The notes below the pieces were generated by a model, which was given only the letters and a program-made list of their open reading frames with translations, was not told the origin of the DNA and ran no database searches. A DNA stretch of 64,000 bases from Apoderus coryli (Eukaryota; Arthropoda; Insecta; Coleoptera; Attelabidae), in assembly GCA_911728435.2 (NCBI GenBank), contig OU452203.1, positions 126,501 through 190,500 of the forward strand, given 5' to 3'. This document shows positions 55,280 to 64,000 of this stretch, one piece after another. Each line of letters starts with the position of its first letter. Position 1 is the first letter of the stretch. The translations under genes and the position numbers were made by a program.

Positions 55280-56132
55280 TTACTTACATACTAAAGAATA
55301 CAAAATACTATTAGGGATTGGACCCTTATCTTTGTTTAGTGCTTTTGAATTATTCTTAATAATTTCCAAACTTTCATAAGCGTCCAAATATTTCCAATTG
55401 CTAACAGATTTCAACAATCTTAAGTTACTAGAATCTACTCTATGATTATTTTCAAACATATGTTCTGCTACACTAGACTTATCTAACCTACCATATCTTA
55501 AATGAGCAATATGCTCCTTAAATCTAACATTAAGTTTTCTTTTGGTTTGTCCTATATAAACTTTGTCACAATCCTTACAACTGATTTCATAAATGCCAGA
55601 TTTTTCCGTCATCTCTACTTTATCTTTTGGATTGCCCAACAGATTGCCTTGACGTGTACTAGATTGAAAAACAGTTTTAAAGCCAATGTCACTAAAAATC
55701 TTATTTAAACCGCGTGTAAATTTTGGAAGATAAGGGATCGAAATAAATTTATAACTATCTTGACTTTCTCGGAAAGTTGTGGCATTATGAAGTGCATTTT
55801 TAAACTTATATTTTCTAATTAATTTATCAACTAAATTGTCATCATAACCATTAACTCTAGCCACCATTTTAATTGTGTTTTTCTCTGTATCGAAACGGTT
55901 TTTATTAAGGGGAAATTTCATTAATCTATGTACAAGAAAATTTAGGCTGGCCATTTTGTGTTGGAAACAATGATTAGAGTCATTGGTTATATACCTGAAT
56001 GTATTCGTACTTTTTCTATATATGTCACATTCCAATTTATTTTCACTGTTTTTGATTACAAGTGTGTCCAGGAATGGAAGTCTACGATCTTTTTCTAATT
56101 CATAAGTGAATTTGATAGATGAGAAGCAATTA
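55280..56132 (-). pseudogene. Penelope-like element 3' fragment (RT end plus GIY-YIG)
   Basis: Reading the minus strand: FTYELEKDRRLPFLDTLVIK (post-catalytic RT region typical of Penelope), DIYRKSTNTFRYI, a linker, then a GIY-YIG endonuclease (SGIYEISCKDCDKVYIGQTK, then RFKEHIAHLRYG and AEHMFENNHRVD) and a C-terminal tail ending YSLVCK. The frame is open for 251 codons from 56035 and continues upstream. The RT catalytic core is missing, so this is a 5'-truncated insertion nested in the TIR-bounded element. It differs from the Penelope pair at 10353-13075. Confidence 0.85.
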
Positions 56133-56566
56133 TTAAGTTGGGCTTATTAAACAAGTTAATGCAGATGTAAGTTGCCTTCAAAAAATATTTTGTTGAATTT
56201 ACCAAATATTTATTTCTCTCAACCCTAGCTTTATTTATGGTAATTAGGACTTAGTTAGCATCTAACTAAATGATTTTGTTAGTGCAAACAGATATTTAAT
56301 CGTGGATATAGAAACAAATGGTTTTGTTGGATTAACAATATTTTTGTTAAATTAACCAAACTCTTTTTAGCGTGAAACAAATTAAAAATGGGAAGGCCAA
56401 AAACAGCTCCAGGGGCCTACCGAAAAATATACCATATATTCCAAAAAAAAAAAACAAAGTTGTGTAAGAATTTATACCAAATAATTTTTTTTTAAACATT
56501 TTTTCAAAATAACGACTATTTTCGGAAATATACAGGGGTTGCCACACTTTATACTCACTCTGTATA

Positions 56567-57780
56567 TACGTTCTATCTACCTAACTGCTTTAAACGCAAT
56601 TTTCTCCAGAATTATCAGAGCAAATATCAAAAGTGACCTATCGCTGTAAAGTAGATAAAAAATGATCGATCATTCGACCCCCTACTGCTATTTGAAAATT
56701 TAGCTGTTGTGTCCACCCCTATTACATGGATTACGCGATTTCAACCAAAACTAACGGGTTCATCCGAGGACTGCCCCAATAACATATACCAGAATTTAGC
56801 TCAATTGGTTAAAATACATACAGACACACATACATACATACACACAGACAGACATTTTTTTTAACGCGTTCACAATACGTACCCTGTCCGGGAAAGTAAA
56901 AATAATTTGGACTTGCGGGCAAAAAATGAAGGCAATTGTGTTAGCCTCTCCTTCCGCGATATCAATTAAAACGAATTGGTTTTTGTCTTCCTAAGCAAGC
57001 ACATTTTTTAACGTCTTTATTTAAACCGTCGCATCAACATTAAAATTTTTTGTTTAAACAAATACGGACCAACGCTGTACAAGCAGGAAGTCAAAGACAC
57101 AAATCTTAATTTCTTTGGTAACGTACCAAATTCGGATTAGTATTCCAATAATACACACTGCATATTAAGTACTGACAAAACAATACACTGCCAAATTAAA
57201 ATCTGACGGTAGCATTCACTTATTTTTTAATTATACGGCTAAATTAAATTTCTGGCGAGTTCACACAATTGACTATAGGTGGTGTTGAACTATAATCACT
57301 ATCACTGTTTTTCATTATATAAATAACTTTGAAACCTTCAAATTTAGTGAAATAATTTAATAATAATAATAAACTGTCAATTTGGTTTAAGTGTATTGTC
57401 GGCATTGCTATGGTGATTTTCATAACCGATTGTCATTACCAGGAAATCTACCCGTGCATTTTTAAATAGTAGTAAATTTTCAAATCATGATTGAACATAT
57501 AATAAAGGCATTTAAAAACAGTCGTAGAAAAATATATCTTGGGCGTTACAAATATACTCAAGAATATTCTGGAAGACTCTCTAAAATCTTTTATTTAGTT
57601 TTAAATAACATTTTACCTTTCCTAATGACTAAATTTTATTTAGGCATTTTCTATACCTAAATCTTTTGTCACTTTTCAGTAAACATACCTCATAATAACA
57701 ACCTTATTATTTTGCATATTATAATCCGGGCTGCGTAAAAATTATACCTACATCTTACGAGGTGCATCAGGTACAAAGGG
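56567..57780. repeat. Intergenic repeat DNA with (ACAT/ACAC)n microsatellite
   Basis: Around 56700-56900 is a retroelement-like tail (gggttcatccgaggactgcc ... acatacatacacacagacag). The microsatellite lies at about 56818-56853. No gene was recognised up to the B-box gene promoter. Confidence 0.45.
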
Positions 57781-57798
57781 ATCAAGGCGCAATTTTAC

Positions 57799-57850
57799 TA
57801 TAAATACAATAATTCACATCAGCTTAATATTCATTACGTCTCAGTTTTCA
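57799..57850 (+). promoter_or_regulatory. Probable core promoter of B-box gene
   Basis: TATAAATA at 57799-57806. Arthropod initiator-like sequences follow (tcatta at 57831 and tcagtt at 57841). The ATG is at 57927. Assignment is by motif and spacing only. Confidence 0.4.
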
Positions 57851-57926
57851 ACCGAAGCAACAACAAAATTGTGAGTATTGAGTGTTTGTGTAAGTTTGTG
57901 ATTGTTTGAAAATTATTCGTGAAACT

Positions 57927-59527
57927 ATGGATTCATTTAAGAGAGATTTTAGAAGCCCCGCCGATGATATTAGAAAGGTGAGTACTAGTAGTAATCAAAA
58001 ATTAAATAGAACAGTTCTTGTAAACATAAATCAACGGCGTCTACTCCACAAAATACTTTTATATACCTATATGTTCGAATTAGCCAAACTTTACTATTCT
58101 ATCTTCAGTGGTATTATAAATCTTACAAAGAATACGTACTTCGTGGCTTCACATCCTGTGAAAAAAGCTTTTATTTAATAACAAAACATGAGGTCAGACT
58201 TTAAAATTATTGAAACCTAAAATTGATTATGTTATTATGTAAAAAGCCAAATACTGTGATACACCATGATAATAATATAATCAATTTTAAGATTGACCGC
58301 ATGTTTTGTTAACATATATATATAAAAGTATTTTGTGGAGTAGACGCCTTTGATTTATGACTACATCCCGCTTCTCCTCGTAATGGATTACTTTAGAAAA
58401 AAAAAGTTCTTGTAAAGTTAAATTGCCATATTTTTTGATAAGAACTAATTTTATTTTATCGTCCTACAGGTGTTGGTCAGCAATGAACTGTCATCGACGA
58501 TAGTTTGTACCATACATAGAAAGCCTCAACTCTATTTGTGTGCCACATGTGAGCAAACACCTTTATGTATTACATGTATTAAAAGTCGTCATGCTAATCA
58601 TGATTGCCATACAATTGCTGATTTTGAAGAACAAATGGAAAGTGAACTTAGCGATTTGAAACAAGCTGCCAAGGAATGTGCGATTAAGTGTAGACTAACA
58701 ATGAATACTATATCATTGGAAATTAGAGTTATTAGCAAAGATTGCGATGAATCTATAAGAAAAATTCATCAAATAAATACTAGGTAAGTCATTTTTACTA
58801 AGTGTAATATAACAATATCTGAGACTAATAGATAATGCTCATTTTTAGCTGTCAAATTGCTTTAAAAGATCGAGGTGAAGTCCTAACAAGACGGCTCCAC
58901 GGTTTACTTCTTACAAAAACTATTACGCTGAACGCGCAAAAAAAGTACTTCCGGGACGTTGTCACTATGGTCAAGGCAAAACTACCGAATAATCACCCGG
59001 CATTCAATAGGACAATGTTAATGATTCTACAACAAGCTCCGAAAGAACCATTGGAGGACGCAAATATTTCGTTCGAGGTAGATCCCAAGGAATTTAGAGT
59101 AATATCTAAAATGTGTTCCATCGAACAACACTCTGCATGCTTTGAAATCAACAAATTGCTTAGATCCAATAACAGCGAAGGTAAGTTATTATGTTGCAAT
59201 TTAAGATTTATGAATCAAATATATATGAATATATTTGTAAATAAAATTAACTACGCTTTCTCCACAAAATTAATTTTGTGGAGAGGGCGTAGTTTTATTT
59301 ACATACACATTCAATCTCCTCTCCGTTATAGATTACTTCAAGAAATATATGAATATATTAGTACCTAAATAACAATTTTCTCTTTTACAGCGAATTATGC
59401 GATCTCAAGCCAATTCTCACACTTTGGGAAGGACGACTTTTGCAAGTGGAGCCCGTCAAACACGAGCTCTTTATCTCCAGATTCAGCAATATACACTCCT
59501 ACAGAATCAATGTCATCTGAGGGGTAA
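57927..59527 (+). CDS. B-box zinc finger (TRIM-like) protein, four exons
   Basis: Exons: 57927-57977, 58470-58783, 58849-59180, 59391-59527. All introns are GT-AG and the phases join without a stop, giving about 277 residues. Exon 1 is MDSFKRDFRSPADDIRK. Exon 2 holds a B-box (CTIHRKPQLYLCATC, then PLCITCIKSRHANHDCH) with the usual C-H-C-C-C-C-H-H zinc ligands. A long coiled coil follows (MESELSDLKQAAKEC). Exon 3 continues helical and exon 4 is Ser/Pro-rich, ending at TAA 59525-59527. AATAAA is at 59764. There is no RING before and no NHL or SPRY after, so it is shorter than a classic TRIM. Such proteins act as scaffolds in ubiquitin or RNA regulation, but the target is unknown. Introns 1 and 3 contain foldback MITEs. 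Confidence 0.85.
58030..58360. repeat. Foldback MITE in intron 1 of the B-box gene
   Basis: 'ggcgtctactccacaaaata' and 'cttttatata' at about 58036 are mirrored as 'tatataaaag' and 'tattttgtggagtagacgcc' near 58320-58350. Inner blocks (acctaaaattgattat / ataatcaattttaag) are inverted too. It is about 330 bp and non-coding. Confidence 0.7.
59231..59312. repeat. Compact palindrome in intron 3, same TIR family
   Basis: 'gtaaataaaattaactacgc' and 'tctccacaaaatt' are mirrored by 'aattttgtggaga' and 'gcgtagttttatttac'. The 'ccacaaaat' core links it to the intron 1 MITE. A further half end (gacgtctgttccacaaaatt) lies near 59920. Confidence 0.65.
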
Positions 59528-59945
59528 AGCAGAACCATAACTGCATTTTCTTAAAATTAATGTTCTAGTTTTGTTTATATTGTACCTATAAGTATTATCT
59601 TAGTTAGTAGTAGCTATTTGTTGTAAATAATATTTTCTTTAGTTTAATCATAGTTTGTAATGTAATATACCTACGTACCCTAAAAATCAAATAAGTAAAA
59701 TTATTTATAAAACATCATGTTCATAATTTTGACATCGTTGTATGTATGCTGTTTTATAAATTTAATAAAATACAAATTCATGGAAAATAACGCAGTTTTA
59801 TTTCATTTATTTATTGTTTTTCAAAGTATAACAACAGTATGATTGAAAAAATGTGAATATAATTAAATACTTAAAACAATTATTAAAAATAACAAAATAA
59901 TAATAGATAAATCATACGACGTCTGTTCCACAAAATTCATTAAAT

Positions 59946-60394
59946 ATATGTTAAATTCAGGATGGCGTTGTTGCCAGACATGTTTTGGCAATACCACTCC
60001 ATCATCAGTGGCATGACATACAAACGTACGTAGCTACAATGGTGGATTTGATAAACTTAGACATGGAATATAAATATACATATATATGCATTCTGTGAAG
60101 AATCTTTTTTATGACATGAAATAAAATAAACTAAATTCTTAAAATCAACTTTATTTAAAACGTACAACACTATATATGATAGTCAAGTTGAATTTAGGAA
60201 TGTAGTTTATATTATTTTATTTGATTTCATATGTCATAAAAAAGATTTTTCACAGAATGCATAGTATACCTATGTATGTCTATAGTCCATGTCTAAGTTT
60301 ATCAAATCCACCATTGTAACTACGTAAGCTTGTATGATGATGGAATAGTTTTTCCGAAACATGTCTGGCAACAACTCCATCCTGAATTTAACAT
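59946..60394. repeat. Foldback MITE, about 450 bp
   Basis: 'atgttaaattcaggatggc', 'ttgttgccagacatgttt' and 'accattgtagc'-type blocks at the left are mirrored as 'aaacatgtctggcaacaa' and 'ccatcctgaatttaacat' at the right. The inner arms (attctgtgaagaatctttttt / aaaaaagatttttcacagaat) pair as well. Non-coding. Confidence 0.75.
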
Positions 60395-60408
60395 ATACAC
60401 TACGTCCA

Positions 60409-60840
60409 CGATAAGATTGGGATAGCATTGGAATCTTGGAAATTGTAGGAGTTATAATGTCGGTTAAATTAAAGAAAAGTTGTACAATTTAAGCACGTTT
60501 TAAATGGTGTTTTCAAAATTCAACAAACCAAGTTGATGATGGTTTTTAGAAACAAAACGTCGTAGTGAAAATTTGTAAACGCTATATTTTTGTCCTCAAA
60601 AAGTTAAAATGATAAAGTGCTTTTAATTTTTTTATATCTGTAATGTAATAACTCTCAATAATGTCAGAAATAAATAAAAACCAAAATCGCAAAAATCGTT
60701 ATTTCAAAAGTTCTCGAAAATGGCTAAAGTTAGTTTAATTTTGAAAACAGCATTTAAAATTGTACAACTTTTCTCTAATTTAACCTTTAACTACTACCGT
60801 TTCCAATGTTATCCCATTCATATCTTGAACACAGTCTATA
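60409..60840. repeat. Foldback element, second copy of the 46144-46800 family
   Basis: The arms 'ggaatcttggaaattgtagg' ... 'agaaaagttgtacaattt' and 'aaattgtacaacttttctc' ... 'ctaccgtttccaatg' are inverted. Internal words are shared with 46144-46800. It directly abuts the previous MITE. Confidence 0.65.
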
Positions 60841-60875
60841 TATAAAGAATTCATCATCTGCCGTCATAGGTTTCG

Positions 60876-61082
60876 TTAAATATGGCTTTTTGTTCTCAGT
60901 TTTGACCCATATTTGATGAAATTATTTTGTAAGCGTGCAAACTTTATCTTGTTCAATGTTGATTGTATATCAGGATACATTTCAATAAACTTTCTGCATG
61001 TACTTTCTATAATTTTCCTACATTGGCCGTGAATAATAAACAGGTTCATTAAAACTTCATTCGAGTCATCATTTTCTTCCAT
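60876..61082 (-). CDS. DUF4817-like helix-turn-helix fragment
   Basis: The internal methionine at 61082 begins MEENDDSNEVLMNLFIIHGQ, followed by CRKIIESTCRKFIEMYPDIQ and LQNNFIKYGSKLRTKS. The pattern (x-GQC-x9-CRKFIEMYP) resembles the N-terminal helix-turn-helix of transposon-derived DUF4817 proteins, as at 54015. No catalytic part follows. The frame continues upstream to 61196 without a better start. It is probably a transposon remnant. Confidence 0.5.
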   Translation of the reverse strand: MEENDDSNEVLMNLFIIHGQCRKIIESTCRKFIEMYPDIQSTLNKIKFARLQNNFIKYGSKLRTKSHI

Positions 61083-61199
61083 TTTACTTATATTTAAATA
61101 ATTTTTATTAAGAAACAACAAGCGTTTTATTACTTTTGTAGTAAATGTCAAAATATTATAATTACAATTATTTAAGACGTTTAATGACAAATTCATGGA

Positions 61200-62063
61200 T
61201 ATCTAATTAAATTACTCGTATATCAAAATAATCCAATTTTTATACCTTATAACTTATTTTTATTTCACAAACCTTACACTTTAGGTATAGGAATATGATA
61301 CATCATTTGAAAGCAAATTTGGTTGCATTTCAGAATATTTGATAATATACAAGGTGTGACATTTGAGAAAATTGACTTATGCCTATTTTTAGTTGTAGAG
61401 CATAATACAGTAATTTGCGACCATTGGCATTAAGCGGTAAAAGCCAGAAAATCTACGTTGACCGTATACCTCAGATCATTAGGAGTCGGAGGGAAATAAG
61501 AATTATATTTTATACTAAATATATTTTAAAATTAATCAAATAATAGAACACTTATATGTTAATATATTAAGCATTCACCTATTTCAAAAAATACGTAAAC
61601 ATAATATTTTTAACTTGTGAAGTAACGAAAATGAATTAATATTAATCAATTAAACACCAATATACAAAACTATATGATGTGATCACGAAGGGTTTTACAA
61701 CCTTATATTATTTTTGGTTAAATAAAATATGCCCACAAAGTTTTTAAGAATTTATGTGACAAATTTACGGTCAAAATATTCTATAGAGTGTAACAAATTT
61801 AGATTTGATTTGGGAACTTGTAATGTTCCATAACGTTACTTTATAAATTGAAGCGTTCGGGGGAACAAGGTACACAAGCCACATTTTTTAAAAAATTGAG
61901 ATTAGTATAAGAAATTCTTTCTTAACAAAGTCACAAGCCATAGTAAAAAAAGTTCTACAAAAATCGCAGAGATGGTGCCACAGTCCCCATAAATTCTTGT
62001 TGCCTAAATCGAATATCAAGCACATTTTTAACCAAGAAAGTCATAAGCCATAAGAGAGGCAAG
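61200..62063. other. Intergenic region upstream of the DUF7869-type gene
   Basis: AT-rich. From 61870 on it contains recurring 'caagcca' words: 'acacaagccacat' near 61871, 'cacaagccatag' near 61930 and 'cataagccataag' just before the start codon. Inverse forms (ggcttgtg) occur in the intron near 62252 and 62452. No clear promoter elements. Confidence 0.4.
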
Positions 62064-64000
62064 ATGGCCGCACAGCAACAGCTGTCCGTAAAACGAAAAG
62101 TGTTTGAAAACGGCATTTCCAGCGACGATTCTAGAAGTGATTTCGACTCGGATGATAGTGTAAAGGACAAGGATTATTGTCCAGTAGCTGATACCTCTGG
62201 TTCTTCATCCGAAGACGATGTATCGGTAAGTCATTAAAAATGAGGCTTGTGACCTTTTTGCCCTTTTTTTTTTGTGGCATGTGTACTTTTACTACTGGAT
62301 ATTGCAAATTATATTTTTTTGTGTTTAACCCAGCCCAGACTGAATTTTTGACTGAATAGTAAGGTTTAATAATTCGAATAGAACCTGATTGTACATAAAG
62401 TTAAATTTAAATCCGGGTTGCATGTACTAAAAATCCATTTCACACTTTATGTGGCTTGTGCCGTTTTTGACTGGACAAAATAAGCCAGTTACTTTATGTG
62501 GAATATTATGTTTTTTAGTCTAAATAAATAATATTTTTTCAGTCTGAGTCACGAAATGATGAAGTTAATGTGTCTAGGGGTGCTCTAGAAACACCTGACA
62601 AGGCCACCCCATCACGGTGGAGAAAACAAAATCTTCAATGTAGGAAGAAAAACAAAGCAAAAATTAAGCGAAATCTGGGGCACAGTTATATAAGTGTTAG
62701 AGGGAAGAATGTAGGTGATAGGAAGATTGGTCCTCCCTGCAAATGCCAAAAAAAGTGTAGAGAGAAGGTGGCTGGAAATGAAGAGGGTATTTTTAATTCC
62801 TTTTGGAATGTGGGTAGCTATAAAGAACAAAACACATATCTTTTTGGTTCAATCAAAGCTGTACCAAAAAAACGTTCTTATAAGAAAAAAACAAAAAGGC
62901 AAGAATCGTCGAGAAAAATAAATTTTGAGTATTTTACTAAGGTGAATGGGTTAGACATACAACTCTGCAAACAAGAGTTTTTATCGATACACGGGCTACA
63001 AAATTCTTCAAAACGGGTGCGACTTATTTGCAAACAGATTGCAGATGGAAGAAGTGTTCCAAAAACTGACGAACGTGGAAAGCATCAGACTAGACCCAAC
63101 AGGATACCATTAGAACTAGTACAATCGGTTCATGATCACATCAATGCGTTTCCAAAATATGTTAGCCACTACAGTAGGAAAAAGAATCCCAATAGAGTGT
63201 ACTTAGATCACAACGTTTCTGTTTCTGCACTCTACAAAGATTTTTATCTTGACTGGTGTAAAGAAAAAAAACTTACTCCGGTCAAAGAAGATATGTACAG
63301 AAGGGTATTTTGTAATGAATATAATATCGGTTTCAAACTTCCGAAAAGTGACACCTGTCATACATGTGATTCTCTAAATATTTTGATTCAGACACAAGAA
63401 AAGGATAAAAACGATGAAGAAGTAAGAAGATTAAAAACAGAACTAGAGCTTCATCATAGACGGGCAGATGGTATGCAGAAGAGTTTAAAACAGGAAGTAG
63501 AATCAGCCAAAGCTAATGGAGACAAAATTGTGATTACTTTTGACTTACAACAAACTCTGCCTACCCCGAGCTTAACTGTTGGTCCTGCTTTCTATTTGCG
63601 TAAGGCTTGGACCTATAATCTTGGTGTCCACGACTGCGTTAGTGGAAAAGCAACAATGTTTATGTGGACAGAAACCATCGCTAAGCGAGGTAGTGAAGAA
63701 ATTGCTAGTATTTTACTTAAATACCTTTTCTCCAAGGATCCAACAGGTGAAAAGAATCTTGTGGTGTTTACAGACAATTGCGGTGGGCAAAATAAAAATT
63801 GGCATATAATGTCACTATGGTTGCAGCTCGTGCGAGAAAATAAATTTAGGTCCATTGAGCATAGGTTTCTTATATCCGGTCATACTTATCTACCCTGTGA
63901 CAGGGATTTTGCTCTTATAGAAAAGCATAAGAAATATCTAGGACAAATTTTTTGTCCTGAAGACTGGTATAAAGCTGTGCAGAAGAGCAAACGGGTTAAT
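62064..64000 (+). CDS. DUF7869-type protein, transposase-like, cut by window end
   Basis: Exon 1 is 62064-62225 (starts MAAQQQLSVKRKVFENG and ends in an acidic SGSSSEDDVS). The intron 62226-62542 is GTAAGT...TTTCAG. Exon 2 is open from 62543 to the window end in one frame, at least 486 codons with no stop. A basic region is followed by CKCQKKC, YFTKVNGLDIQLCKQEFLSI and RIPLELVQSVHDHINAFPKY. Then come a cysteine pair (DTCHTCDSL), and VITFDLQQTLPTPSL, VVFTDNCGGQNKN and GHTYLPCDRDFALIEKHKK. The last three are hallmarks of insect DUF7869 proteins and look like an RNase H-like transposase core with two aspartates. It may be an active or domesticated transposase. The C-terminus lies outside the window. 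Confidence 0.85.

Larger units (their letters stand above)
53562..56566. mobile_element. TIR-bounded transposon with DUF4817-like ORF
   Basis: The left end reads TATACAGAGgGAGTATAAAGTG and continues 'aacccctgtatatttccg'. The right end is its inverse (cggaaatatacaggggt ... cactttatactcactctgta). The TA at each tip fits a Tc1/mariner-type target. The 3-kb body holds a short helix-turn-helix ORF at 54015 and a Penelope fragment at 55280-56132. No DDE transposase was recognised. Further end copies lie at 1386-1740. Confidence 0.65.

Overview
The window is AT-rich arthropod, most likely insect, nuclear DNA. It has spliceosomal GT-AG introns, arthropod-type transposon superfamilies, many palindromic miniature elements, satellite arrays and one 100-bp N scaffold gap. 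I cannot name the species. Almost all of it is mobile or repetitive. Only two spliced genes, both near the right end, look like ordinary annotated loci.

Layout. 1-3690: degraded repeats, a relic of a P-element-like transposase and tRNA-SINE pieces. 3691-6233: a long uninterrupted THAP/P-element-type transposase ORF (minus). 7244-8793: an internally deleted piggyBac element with TTAA sites. 9711-9945: a foldback MITE. 10353-13075: two Penelope-like elements head to head. 13170-13269: gap. 13270-17720: a satellite of about 147 bp per monomer. 19772-22392: a dead BEL/Pao retrotransposon (minus).

22530-44094 is the centrepiece: a full-length Polinton/Maverick. It has a 6-bp target duplication (GTTGAG), about 353-bp terminal inverted repeats, and in each end a 92-93 bp hairpin-forming palindrome. 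It carries the virus-like gene set: protein-primed DNA polymerase B, retroviral-type integrase with chromodomain, FtsK/HerA-type packaging ATPase, adenain-like protease, double-jelly-roll major capsid protein, minor capsid (penton) protein and a phospholipase A2-like protein. There are also several uncharacterised small proteins. The left two thirds is mostly minus-strand and the capsid cluster is plus-strand. Many of its genes are broken. Most breaks are one-base frameshifts in A/T runs, but two are in-frame stops. A CR1/Jockey-type LINE (32055-36210, 9-bp duplication) sits inside its fibre-like gene.

44100-53500: gene-poor DNA with AT-rich repeats, foldbacks, an inverted-repeat domain, an exact 133-bp tandem array and a hAT transposase relic. 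53562-56566: a TIR-bounded element with a DUF4817-like ORF and a nested Penelope GIY-YIG fragment. 57927-59527: a four-exon B-box (TRIM-like) gene with MITEs in two introns. 60876-61082: another DUF4817-like fragment. 62064 to the window end: a two-exon gene for a DUF7869-type protein with transposase-like acidic motifs, cut by the window edge.

All calls come from reading translations and repeats by eye. No database search was run.
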